In this document: one piece after another, positions 1-12,074 of the stretch
How the letters are laid out: each line of letters opens with the position of its first letter
Numbering within the stretch: the stretch's first letter is position 1
Source of the DNA: Phascolomyces articulosus
Taxonomy: Eukaryota > Mucoromycota > Mucoromycetes > Mucorales > Lichtheimiaceae
Direction: 5' to 3'
DNA length: 64,000 bases
Assembly: GCA_025677815.1 (NCBI GenBank)
Contig: JAIXMP010000015.1
Location: 496,001-560,000, forward strand
Program-made: the position numbers and the translations under genes
Notes under the pieces: model-generated
Seen by the model: the letters and a program-made list of their open reading frames with translations, nothing else
Databases searched by the model: none
What the model was told of the DNA's origin: nothing

Positions 1-374
1 TCTGTCATACCAGCACCCAGACCAGCCAACAAGCTTCGCACACCCGACAATTTACCATCCTTATCACGTAATTGATTGGCGATTTGATCATATGTCAAGA
101 AACGAACACCTGCTTTAGCAGCATTCCCAATGGCCAATGCACCCACACCTGTATAAATGGCAAAAAACCCACGCTGTTTAAACGTCGTAACAAGACAATC
201 AATAGGACCCTTGAAACGATATTCTCCAGGTTGTAATTTGCCACCAGCTTGAAGTTGTAATTGGGTCTTGACATATTCTGTTGGGTAGGTGATAACACCT
301 TCTACACCACCTGCTACGGTACCTGAAATAAGAGAAAACACGGGATCTTTCTTTTTCGCGTCTTTGGATGCCAT
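1..374 (-). CDS. CTP1: Mitochondrial tricarboxylate (citrate) carrier, 5' part only
   Basis: Mitochondrial carrier family protein (SLC25A1/Ctp1 type), expected in the inner mitochondrial membrane exchanging citrate for malate or other tricarboxylates and so supplying cytosolic acetyl-CoA. Seen: the first 124 codons, starting at ATG 374-372. After a short Lys-rich leader come a first carrier segment with the signature PTEYVKTQLQLQ (residues ~30-41), then YRFKGPIDC, and AKAGVRFLTYD (~90-100), close to the animal citrate carrier series PTEYVKTQLQLD, YRGIGDC and PKAAVRFGMF. Family members are about 300 aa, so roughly 60% of the gene lies beyond the left edge. No intron is seen in this part. The citrate subtype rests on the TEYVKTQLQLQ signature; other carriers are less likely. 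Confidence 0.88.
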   Translation of the reverse strand, partial: MASKDAKKKDPVFSLISGTVAGGVEGVITYPTEYVKTQLQLQAGGKLQPGEYRFKGPIDCLVTTFKQRGFFAIYTGVGALAIGNAAKAGVRFLTYDQIANQLRDKDGKLSGVRSLLAGLGAGMT

Positions 375-754
375 ATTAATTTATTATTGTTGTTGTTGTT
401 GTTTATATATTAATGTGTAGGTAAGTGTGTGCTATACAAAGGAAGAGATTAAAAGAACAAAGAGAAAAGGAGAATTATATATTTCTGTGCTAGAAGTATG
501 TCAAATTCTAAGATATGACCATCAGATGAAGGAAAATTCGGAGATTGATAAGGATGAAATGATAAATGATTCGCTGAAGAAGTTTTTTTACAAATGGAAA
601 TGAGTTCCGGCCAAAACCGATTTTTCTGTGTACATATGCAAAAAAAGAAAGTTTCTGATGTAGATCAAAATTGATTTGTGTGTGGGAAGTATGTGGTGGA
701 AAACTATAATATTATTTAAAAGCTTACGTTCAATGAATTTGGTTGGCTGCCAAT
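375..754. promoter_or_regulatory. Upstream region of the citrate carrier gene
   Basis: Gene-free interval between the start of the citrate carrier and the 3' end of the next minus-strand gene. A short TTG microsatellite at about 387-402 lies 13 bases upstream of the carrier start codon and would fall in its 5' leader. No recognisable operator or RNA gene seen. Confidence 0.4.
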
Positions 755-1905
755 TCAAATAAAAGTAGGTGGTGTAATTCCACGTTCTAAAAAAAAAGAA
801 GTGAGAAAAAAGAAGTATTAATGATTGATATAGAGACATATAGCTGATTTATTTTATATTTACCTTGATCCATGACACGATGAACAATGATTCTTTTGCA
901 CAATTCTTTTAAATTAAGATTTTTATTGATTCGATAAGCTTCCAAACGAAGCACAGCTACTTCATCCGAACTGTTTTTTTCCATGAGTTTCTTAATTTCT
1001 GATATGATAGGTAGACGTTCATTTTTGAAAAAAGGTTGACAATGAAGATGAGTTAAATTTTTTATGGGGGGTTCACAAAGACTGAGTCCAACGGAATATT
1101 CACGCCATACGTCATGTACTGACGCGATTGTTTGATTTAACTGATAATCTGATGTTGTTGGTGGTGGTGAAAGAGATGGGGATGAATATGCAGAAGAGGT
1201 TGTCAGTGTCGCATTGACATGACTTTTTGTTTGTTTTTTTCGTTGTTTCTTTGATATGGGAGTAATGGTAATGGTAGTATTTTTTTTTGGTCGTCCTCGT
1301 TTTCGTTGCTTGGGTGTATCATTATTTAAATTTTCTAGTTGTTGTCCTCCATCATCATCCTCGCTTTCTTGTATATAATCCAAATCATCATCCTCGCATT
1401 CTTGTATATAATCCAAATCATCATTGGCACAGCTGGTGTCTTGTTCATCCTCTTCCTCTCCTTCATCTTCATCCTCATTATTATTATTATTATTACTTGT
1501 TGATGGTTGCTGCTGTTGCCCATCCAATTCATTAAAAGAAAATAAGCGTTTTGCTCGGCTTGTTGGTACATCGCCAATTTTTCTTGTCGTAAGAGATACT
1601 TGTTGTTTATGAAGATCTTGAATTTTTTCAAGTAGAAAAGTAGATTGTTCCAATGCTTTTTGCTGTGATAATAACAATCGTTCTTGATCTTTAAATGCCT
1701 TTTGTTGCTTTTGTAGAGATTTCTTTTGTTGATCAAAAGTAATTTTCTGTTGCTCATGAATTTCTTTCAACAACGACAATTGTTGTTCCTGGATATTATT
1801 ATTGTTGGATCTAGGAATAATAACACCCACCCTTTCGCGTTCTTCTTGGCTTGAAAGAGGGGAAATAGGCATTGGGATGACCCCTATTAATTGTCGTGTG
1901 TCCAT
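755..1905 (-). CDS. AT-hook protein with Gcr1_C-like domain, putative transcription factor
   Basis: Predicted nuclear DNA-binding protein of 357 aa. Exon 1 is 864-1905, a 77-bp intron (787-863, GTAAAT...TTTTAG) follows, and exon 2 is 755-786 with stop TGA at 757-755; 1,042 + 32 nt is in frame. Start is ATG 1905; longer readings need a non-ATG start. In order: a Gln-rich coiled coil (~34-105), a very acidic stretch with a tandemly repeated DDLDYIQE unit, a basic AT-hook core KRGRPKKN (~200-207), a Ser/Thr/Pro linker, and a C-terminal domain (~265-350) opening with VWREYSVGL and continuing to ISEIKKLMEK and VLRLEAYR. This pattern (VWREW..G at the start, then R..I..EI..L...... AV..LE) is that of the Gcr1_C DNA-binding domain. 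Domain call is from memory of the family pattern. Divergent from the neighbour at 2381, with 475 bp between start codons. Confidence 0.62.
1363..1428 (-). repeat. 33-bp tandem duplication inside coding sequence
   Basis: Two adjacent copies of a 33-bp unit (one base apart) encode DDLDYIQECED and DDLDYIQESED in the acidic region of the Gcr1_C-like protein. In-frame, so it lengthens the acidic tract by 11 residues. Confidence 0.75.
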
Positions 1906-2380
1906 TGAGTTATTATCAAAAAATAGACGCGTTCTTTTTTTAGGTTTGTGCAAAAAAAAAAGAGTACTTTATTTTTATAAGCAAAGCACAGACGTAATAA
2001 TGATAAGGGCTTATATGAAAGTATAAGGAGAAGAAAGAAGAAAAGGAGTTGATTTATTATTTAAAAAATATCCTTTTCTATTGTCATTTATACAACAACC
2101 ATCAAAGTATATCAATTGTGTGGGTGAGTTGATCATATCCGCGCTTCTTACCTCTTTAGGTTCCACATAATCTCGAACCTTTTATTCTTTTTCTTTCCGC
2201 TGTCAAAAAAAGTATCCCCATTCTAACTTTTTTTACATGTTGCTGTAACCATCTTCTCACCCTTTTCCTTTTTTCCCTTCCTCCTTCTCTCTCTCTCTCT
2301 CTCTCTCCTCCACCTCCGAAACAACAATACAGATAAGAAGAAAAGAAAGAAAAAAAAGCCAGGAATAAAACCACATAAGA
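1906..2380. promoter_or_regulatory. Divergent promoter with CT-rich tract
   Basis: Shared upstream region of the Gcr1_C-like gene (left) and the tryptophan-motif gene (right). A pyrimidine-rich block at about 2270-2320, including a run of about ten CT dinucleotides (2288-2308), sits 70-100 bp upstream of ATG 2381 and resembles the CT tracts found at fungal transcription start zones. Confidence 0.5.
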
Positions 2381-5300
2381 ATGAAGGACTACATCAGTGG
2401 GAGTGATATTGACAGTGAGGAGGACGATTATGCACCCATTGCCGTGAGTAGTTGGGGTGATCAAGCCAAAAAAGAAGATCCACCCAAAGAAGAAAATAAA
2501 GAAAACGAAAAGAAGAATGATTGGAGGTCACTTTTAGATCCCAATGCAGAAGTTGCCGCCAATGGTCTTGGCAGTGGTGGATTGCATCGTCAAGGAAAAA
2601 ATTATCGACCAGTAGACGAAACATTAATTTTACAGCAACGACTTTCAGGCGCTAGTTTAAAGACAGAAAAAGAAAAAAAAGAACATAGAGAAAGAAACGC
2701 TCGTATCAAACGAAAAATAATGCGTTATGCAAAAGAATTAGATGAAGATCGTCCTACGCCTCGAAAATTTTTATCTTCTTCTTCATCATCTTCAAAATAT
2801 TCGAAAAAACCTTATCAATCTACCCGTTCAAACTCTTTTTCTACATCCTCATCATCTGTATCATCAAGATCGCGATATTCTTCTTCATTTTCTTCAACAA
2901 AAAAACCATTTTCAAAACAAAGTCATCATCCTTCTTCATCTTCTTTTTCTGATCATGATCATGCCACTTCATATACTAGACTAATATCACCTTCATCATC
3001 GTCGACAACAGCGACGACGACAAAAACAAAACAAGAACCACCTATAACAACAAATTCAGTTGATAATCCATTGACAGTATTTCGTGAAACAGCACCATGG
3101 GATGAATCTCCTGATGATATCCATCCTTCTGCTCCATCAGGACCTTCCATCCCGTCACCTGTATCTCAACAAAAATTAAAGAAAAAACCATCGGTACGAT
3201 TCAGTTATCCTTTGGAACAACCTCCTCCGACTGTTTTACATTCACCTAAATTGAAAAAAGCAACAATATCTCCTGCTACCACTTCAACTCCTCCTTCCAA
3301 ATCAGGTCCTGGTGAAGCAACTCAACCACAACAATCTTCTTCTATAAATATTGCAACTACAAGTATCAATACAGCTTTATCGGATATCATTTCTCCTGTC
3401 CAAAAAGAACCTACTAAACCATCACCTACAACAATAACAGATACCAATAATCCATGGTTAAACTCACCGTTATTGGAAGAACCATTCTGGACCAACAGAT
3501 CTAAGGTAAAAAGAGACAAAAATTTATTTTTTGGATACGTGTGTGTGAGAAAAAAAATGGATTGGACACGATCTTCCCCTTGGATGTGGCGTAATTTTTG
3601 GAAGTTTTTTTTTTAACATAACGGCCAATTCTTATTATTAGACTGATACTAAGAAGCAAGAGGACGTAGTAAAGAAAAAGAATGATGAGAATGATGACAT
3701 GCTTGTTGAGGAAACAGAACCTCTACATTCGTTGCAAAAATTGGATACCACAGGTGCAGCACCCAAATGGACTTCAGGTCATATGCTTACACCTTCTCCT
3801 GTTACAGCACCTACCAAACGAATGGAACCACCTCCATGGGAGCCACCACCTTCTGCCGAATGGTTCAAAACATTTGAACCCTCCAAATCCAAAAAGAAGG
3901 AAGAAGATAGCAATAGTAAGTCAGCAGCTGATTCAAACAAGAGGAACAGTTGGGATATGAAAAATGGTGGATCAGGCTGGCAAACATCTACAGCTACACA
4001 TAGTGTACGACGATCCTCATTATCATCACCGCCACCGCCACCGCCACCAACAGCAACAATATCCTCCTCATCACCCAAAAAAGAAGAAAAGTATTGGCAA
4101 TCTCCACCTACACCACACATTCCAACAAAAGATACCCAGATACAAATACCTCCCTCTGTATCATCCACTTTAGAAAAGGCAGCAACGCCACCACTTGTTC
4201 ACAACAATGCTATTACTACTAGGACCAATGATACCAAGTGGGAATTATCTACTACTACAACAACTACAACTACAACTACAACTACTACACCACCTAATAC
4301 TTCCACTACAACGCCAACGACTAGTACAACGACTACCAATGCAGCACCGAGTGAACCCACTTGGGAAACACTAACTACACCACCTGCTTCCACCAGTTCG
4401 ACTATTACTACATCACCTAATAATGTCAACTGGCAACCACGTCCACCTTCAGATAACAATAAGCAACCCGTTTCACCTATTACAACTGCATCTACTGCAA
4501 GTGAGTCTAGTTGGCGATCTTCTCCAGCACCACCTGCTGCAAGCGGCGATCAAACTCCTGTTGCAGCTATGAAGGATCCGTCTGCAAATGATTCAAGTTG
4601 GCAGTCTTCTACACCACCCACTACAGATAACAACTTGCCTTCTGTTTCAACTCAGGCACCATCTGCAAGTGGTGTTAATCAACAACCTTCTACTACACCG
4701 CCTGCAAGCAATAACCAACCTTCTGTTTCTACAAATGCCGCACCTGCAAGTGATTCTAGTTGGAAATCATCCATAACACCACCTCCATCCAACAACAATG
4801 GTAGCGGTGGCAGTGGTGCTGCTGGTATGTGGGCGGATACATCACCGAAACTACGGGATACTCCATCTTCCAGTTCAAGGAGAGATACAGCTTCAAGAGC
4901 GTGGAACGATACTTCAAGTACTCAGAAAGATTCATCTAGTACATGGAAAGATTCGGCATCCAATGCATGGAATCCATCCTCCACTACTTCCAATAATAAT
5001 GATGCATCATCATCATCAACAACATTATGGGGCAATGATGCAACCAGTAGTTCGTGGAATAACCAAAGTTGGAAGACCAGTAGTAATAATAATGATAATG
5101 ATACCCATGCATGGGATAGTACCACAGATCAAGGTTGGACTACATCATCGATTCAACAACAATCGACGAATGAAAGAAGTGGCAGCAGTGGTGGAAGATT
5201 CTCAAGACCAGATCGTCCCAAATATTCAACTCGTAAAAAAGGACCAAGACCTGCGAACTATCGACCGGATCAACCATTAAGTCCACCTACCAAAGTTGCT

Positions 5301-5606
5301 CCCCCCTCTCGCGTGGATAATCCAGTGGTCGTCTCCATCAATGTTGAATTAAGTGCAGATAAAAAGATACCCGTTCATATTCATCAATTTGATGATCCAC
5401 AGCATTTGGCACGTCATTTTGCTAAAGAACATGCAATCCAATCTCCCAATATCATTGCTGCGTTGAATCAATTGTTTTCTACACAAAAAACACTAGCAAT
5501 GAAACGACGTTCTCGACCTCATGTACATATGCCTCCCGTTTCACCTCCACCTCCACCCCCGTCATCCACTTATTCTAGTTATCGTAACTATGATTCTTCA
5601 TATTAA
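2381..5606 (+). CDS. Large disordered protein with repeated tryptophan (WG/GW-like) motifs
   Basis: Two exons, 2381-3505 and 3642-5606, joined by a 136-bp intron (GTAAAA...TTATTAG); 1,029 aa. N-terminus (MKDYISGSDIDSEEDDY) is acidic and is followed by SSWGDQ and a basic helix-like region with RERNARIKRKIMRYAKEL (~106-123). The bulk is Ser/Thr/Pro/Asn-rich and almost certainly disordered. More than 20 single tryptophans are scattered through it, each set in small polar residues: SSWGDQ, SGWQTS, SSWRSS, SSWQSS, SSWKSS, LWGNDA, DQGWTTS. A compact C-terminal segment (~945-1000) reads VSINVELSADKKIPVHIHQF, then DDPQHLARHFAKEH. I recognise no orthologue. The motif style resembles Argonaute-hook WG/GW platforms such as GW182, but that is inference; a low-complexity scaffold of another kind is equally possible. 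Confidence 0.75.
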
Positions 5607-6085
5607 TTTTCTATTTCCCTCTTTCATTTTCATTCTATAAATCATATTATTCCCTTTTCACTTTTTTTCACTTTGTATAACATCATTTGCATCAATAATA
5701 TTATTATTATTAATTAATTAATTAATAATAAAAATTTGACATCCTTTAAATAAATATATATTAAATTTTTATATAAAAATTGAAAAAATTTGTTGTGATG
5801 ATATTATAATTAAATAATATTTTTAGGGGGGTTGCTAAAATGGTGTTTTTGTTTTTGTTTGACATGGATTGGTGGATGGGGTGTAATGAAGGGAAATATA
5901 AGAAAAAAATGCAAAGTTTGTTGAAAATAAAAGAAAATAATGAAATATGCTTTTTTTGAGTGAGTTTTTTCTATATATGAAGTGTAAAAAAAAAGAAATA
6001 GAAAAGAGGAACTATAAAGAAACAACACAAATTATTACATAAGTGAAAAAAAGTGAAGCGAAGAAAAGATATATTATATACAGGT
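5607..6085. other. Convergent 3' flanks
   Basis: AT-rich interval between the stops of the tryptophan-motif gene (+) and CTP synthase (-). Contains a palindromic TTAATTAATTAATTAATAA-type stretch near 5711-5729 and several A-rich polyadenylation-like stretches. No gene seen. Confidence 0.4.
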
Positions 6086-7911
<1,826 letters not shown>

Positions 7912-8484
7912 GATAATATATTAAAATAGTAGTAGTAGTAGTAGGTTTTTAATTAAGAAAAATATAAAAAGGGGGGAATAAAGGTGCCTTAGTGGAAACA
8001 AGGAAAGAATTCTACAACTGAATGCTAAAGTTTCAAATATAAAAAAAAAAAAAAAAATAAGTTCGGACGCAGAATTGAGGAGGAGTTTGGAGTGACTTGT
8101 TATTCCCTTTCAATTTGACAGTATAGCAAAATCCAAAGTATAGGTTTGGGAGGCTTGGTTCAATATATACTTGTTCATGCTAATTGGTTTAATTCAATGT
8201 CAAATAAAAAGAGGACCCTGAATTATGTATTACCCGAGGAACATGCGAGTTTAAAACTTTTTTTAATTTTTGGAAAAGAGTGGTTCTTTTCTTTATGTCC
8301 TCTAAGTTTATTGGATCAGGATTAATAGCTATGCATACATTATTAGCTGTATTCAGTTCTTTTCGAAGAAAAAGTCATATTAATCATTGCTGGCTTTAAT
8401 GTCGAACAAAACACATCCTTGTTCATATGATTTAGTAGTATTGTCTCTCTTTGTTATAAGCCTGAACCAGGCGATAGTTATTAG
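7912..8484. promoter_or_regulatory. Upstream region of CTP synthase
   Basis: Non-coding, with a TAG trinucleotide run at about 7928-7942 and a 17-base A homopolymer at about 8041-8057. No specific binding site is recognisable. Confidence 0.35.
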
Positions 8485-9140
8485 CGTCACGCCATTGACA
8501 CAATAAACACTTTATTATTTAATATAGTACTTCCATCACTGGTTGATACTCCCGGTAGCCACTGGAATAAATTCTGCGATACACCACTGTGGAAGAACAT
8601 TCCTCCACCACAGGCTGATGCTTCACATTCAGAACTGAAACTAGATATACGTCAATACCCGCAAGATACTCTGGATAATCTGCGCTCATCCCTTTTAAGA
8701 TCTCTCCGGTTACCGAAAATCAGCATCGATCCTATTATGTGGATACCAATGGCAAGGAAGGAGAGGAGCCGATGTATTCGATGGCGACTTTGTTGGCTCC
8801 CACGTGGAAGAGATAAACTTTGTCATAACCGTTTTTCCTTCACCCTCACAAAAAAAACATGCCATCGACTGTCTAAACATGCATTTTCGCCTCCATATAT
8901 TTCGGAACACCAACACCGATCCACTTTCTTACCGACTGAATCAGCTACCAAAACCACAACCTACTTCCCCCCCCCGCCGGATTCAACACCTCAAAACTTA
9001 CCGGTTCATAATATGTCAAATCCTCTCAGAAATCGATTCACTACAGCACCTAACAATCAACCACAACGGCTTCTTCTCCACCAACCGGGGCAGTGATTTC
9101 GTCAACTGGATTTCTCCTCTACCACCTGAAGCAGGGTAAG
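8485..9140 (+). mobile_element. Remnant of a non-LTR (LINE-like) retrotransposon, C-terminal region
   Basis: From about 8485 one frame reads HWNKFCDTPLWKNIPPP, later RCIRWRLCWLPRGRDKLC, then SFTLTKK; the next frame continues HAIDCLNMHFRL and DPLSYRLNQLP. I recognise this RWRLGWLPGG...C...L.R.HA..CL..H.RL....DP.S..LN.LP series as typical of the region after the reverse transcriptase in Mucorales LINE-type proteins. One frame change at an A-run (about 8850-8857) separates the halves; a stop at 8482-8484 closes the frame upstream. The polymerase motif itself is absent, so this is a 5'-truncated, decayed copy. The family call is from memory. Confidence 0.55.
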
Positions 9141-9901
9141 TAAAACTTCTTCTTATATGTAACCAAAGAAAAAAAACCAGATAAATAGCCAGTCTTCTCC
9201 TGTAGAATAGCCTTACACATATTAGGTTATAAACATATCAGATCCTCTCCCTTCATAATAACCAATACATCAATCACCTTCTTTTTCCCTCTCTAGCGTG
9301 ACAGAGGGTTTTTTATCATCCCCCCTTCCTAGATCTTTCTCGAACTGTTAAAGCCCAAAGGGCACAGTGTTTATTGAGAATTAATAAAAACCAAGTCCTT
9401 TAAAAGAAATACTTGAAAAAAACTGCAATACGCAAATTGCAGACCGTTTTTCAGGAAGTTGCATCTTAATAGTAGTAGATTTATTTCAGGTAAAGCATTT
9501 TTATGAGCATTGCAAGTTATCATGCTATGCCAGTGCTATAGTACGTGTAACAATAGTGATAAAAAAGAAAAAAGTAAGATTGCATGTCTATTATATATAA
9601 ACATGTGAGATAGCAATGTTTTTATTTGTTTAATAAGACAGTGATACCACAAATGTAATTCTGTCCCACCGTTCGTTAACTACATGGCGATATGCAGTAA
9701 ACTTTATGCTTTAAAATTTATACGTATGTTATCTAATAAACCGAATTTTGCAAAACCTTACTTGATGCATCACCTTCTTTGGAATTCCCAAATTGCAAAA
9801 TTGAGGGTTGACTATAATACAAAAAGAAAAACTACAGTGGCTGTAAAAATTTGGCATGAAATACGGAGAATATTACCAATATTCATCAATGAGGATGAAT
9901 T
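9141..9901. other. Gene-free interval after retroelement remnant
   Basis: AT-rich DNA without convincing coding signal. A 73-codon open stretch at 9684-9905 (+) has no recognisable similarity. Confidence 0.3.
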
Positions 9902-10045
9902 TTAATGAATTCTAAACTCTTTTTCACTTCTTCCTATCGCCTGATTAGAAAGTTTATGTCTATTGGCAATAACACGCACATTAATGGATTTGTAGCTGCT
10001 GGCAAAATGACAAAACCAGATTGTGGGTATAATAAGCCAAATTGT
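9902..10045 (-). pseudogene. C-terminal scrap of a third HET-family gene copy
   Basis: Minus-strand translation gives QFGLLYPQSGFVILPA in one frame, then, after a one-base frame change near 9990, SYKSINVRVIANRHKLSNQA and SEKEFRIH with a stop at 9902-9904. The HET pseudogene at 12958 ends QFELSPQSGYVVMPV ... FYKSIGVCITGYRYKLSNPG ... REFIIC, so the order, spacing and end all correspond. Only about 50 codons remain. It lies just downstream of the intact HET gene, on the same strand. Confidence 0.7.
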
Positions 10046-10307
10046 GTTTTGGTATTTGTGCATTTTTTGTTCAGGAAAAGAAATTTGATTTTTATACATC
10101 CAAGTATATCTGGTTAAATAATGATAGAAGACGAATATTTGGATCTTTTTTTATGTCGTACCTTATAGTGATAAGAATAATGTGCATATATATTAATTTG
10201 TACTTCTCTCGACCCACACGGATTATTCATTCCCAGTATTTTAAATGTAATAGCAGTATTTCAAACTCTGTAATCTTAGGAGTGAAACAAGGTACTTTTA
10301 TTAACTT

Positions 10308-12074
10308 TTATTCTATTACAAAATGTTTGTGTGCTTCAATATGTTGGAGAGAGTCGCAATATGTAAAAATGCTATGATCTATGATACATAAGCCAATCGC
10401 CTTGTATCGCCTATTATCACATTTAGTAATAACCGGTGAACCGGTTATACCAGGATCAGGACTCATTTCAAACTGAATCCCAGAGAGAATAATGCATTCC
10501 GTACAATTCCCTTCTGTCAATGATAAATAGGCACCTGTGTGTGTTGGAGATGATAATGTGTTAATCCAAAGTTTACCATTCATCTTTACAGGTAGGATAT
10601 GTGTTGCTTTTATACGATATGGTGTCATAATATCTAGGCTGTTAATTTTTTCTTGCTGGGTAGTAGTTGTGCTTGTACATGTTATTGAATGTGGTAGGCT
10701 ATCTGTTTTCTCGAGGAATAACAGATCTCGAGGGTATTCCATCCATATGGGAGAATAAGGTAGCCCATCGTTAGTGAGTGGATGGTCCTTGTGGTCCGAA
10801 ATTCTTTTGATATGGCAAGCATCTTTGAGTGACACTTTTATTGAATCACAAATGATTGACAGGAATCTTTCATTGGTGCTGACAGAGATAACCGGATATG
10901 TCGATTTTTTGGATCTGTCATCCTTATTATTTCTATTTGCTGCTGCTACGGTATTGTCATTTCTACGTCGATCTGCTTCAAAATCCTGTGGTACGTGGCG
11001 TCCTTTGATACCAGTCCAAGTGGGTAAAGTTAGCTCATTTTCCTCATATCCTGATGGCATCATCGCTCCATCATCATTGAAATTATATGGTAAGCCAAAC
11101 TTCAATATTGTCAGATCAGTTTTAGCTAAAACACCATAGAAATGAATTGCCACATCCTCAAGCCTTTGGTCGCCTCCAAAGATAATTTTAGTACTTGCGT
11201 TTGAAAACATTTCAGGAAACATATTGGCGAGTGCTCGATATCGATCAATCTTTTTTGTACTTTGACGTGTTCGTATATGGAATAAAGCTGTACTTGCTGT
11301 CCATTTTACTGATTTATCAGATATGACATATAAAAAAGGACCCGCTAATGTTGAAGCAGTGGATGGATCCGAGGTGATATTCGACCAAAGATGTATATTT
11401 CGTCCTACAAAAAGCATCTGCCGTGACATATAACTCTCTTCCAGTGTCCACACGCGCTTGCTCCATTCAGATGTTGCAATCACCCCAAGATCAGTGACTT
11501 TGACTTTGGCATCTTTTTTCTCCAGTTGATCATAAGATAATTCAGGTATAAGGACCACTGTATATTTTGCATTTCCATATATACAGTGCAGGTTCTTCAA
11601 TTCTTCTTGTTTTTCAGGACCATCTTGTTGGTTGATACAAAGTTGGTCAAACCAAATATATTGTATCCCAAATTCTTTACAAATTCGTTGGATGAGATTT
11701 TTAAACGAGAGGCTGACTTCCTGTTGCGGAGAGGGTGACGAGTCAGTTCTCCATAAATGAGTGATCTCCATAATTTTCTTGTTATCCATCTTATCTTTTT
11801 TTGAAATATCTCCGGCTTGATTCCAAGAATAGGATAGTGCATTGTATGATTCGCTAACGCTGGATCCCGGTACTGTTACCATGTCGTCGACGCGTACCAA
11901 CCAGGTAGGTTTGAACTTCTGGGAATTCTGTTTATTACTATGGTTATAATGTAATTTCCAAGAAGTTGGATAATCTGGAGAGCGGTACATATTAGGTAGT
12001 TGGATGAGTTCTCCATCAGCATATGCTGCTTGCCATCGTGTAGTTTCATATATAATAGAGGTAGTAGTATCCAT
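10308..12074 (-). CDS. HET-domain (heterokaryon incompatibility-like) protein
   Basis: Single-exon gene of 588 aa starting at ATG 12074; a reading 12 codons longer would need a TTG start. HET domain at about residues 77-213 with its three hallmark blocks: YNALSYSWNQAGD (~78-90), YIWFDQLCINQQD (~139-151) and SEWSKRVWTLEE (~202-213). The 375-residue C-terminal half has no domain I know but is shared with the neighbouring copy (WTASTALFH, PTWTG, LSLTEGNC, LSGIQFEMSP). HET proteins in ascomycetes trigger cell death on non-self recognition and are structurally related to TIR-like domains; whether this one does is unknown. Part of a same-strand cluster with a broken copy and a fragment, typical of birth-and-death evolution. 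Confidence 0.85.
   Translation of the reverse strand: MDTTTSIIYETTRWQAAYADGELIQLPNMYRSPDYPTSWKLHYNHSNKQNSQKFKPTWLVRVDDMVTVPGSSVSESYNALSYSWNQAGDISKKDKMDNKKIMEITHLWRTDSSPSPQQEVSLSFKNLIQRICKEFGIQYIWFDQLCINQQDGPEKQEELKNLHCIYGNAKYTVVLIPELSYDQLEKKDAKVKVTDLGVIATSEWSKRVWTLEESYMSRQMLFVGRNIHLWSNITSDPSTASTLAGPFLYVISDKSVKWTASTALFHIRTRQSTKKIDRYRALANMFPEMFSNASTKIIFGGDQRLEDVAIHFYGVLAKTDLTILKFGLPYNFNDDGAMMPSGYEENELTLPTWTGIKGRHVPQDFEADRRRNDNTVAAANRNNKDDRSKKSTYPVISVSTNERFLSIICDSIKVSLKDACHIKRISDHKDHPLTNDGLPYSPIWMEYPRDLLFLEKTDSLPHSITCTSTTTTQQEKINSLDIMTPYRIKATHILPVKMNGKLWINTLSSPTHTGAYLSLTEGNCTECIILSGIQFEMSPDPGITGSPVITKCDNRRYKAIGLCIIDHSIFTYCDSLQHIEAHKHFVIE

Noticed and set aside
1906..1953. Longer N-terminus for the Gcr1_C-like protein
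   Set aside because: It would start with TTG and lead directly into homopolymer; the first ATG is at 1905.
9684..9905. 73-codon open frame on the plus strand
   Set aside because: No similarity, AT-rich composition, and it abuts the HET relic on the other strand.
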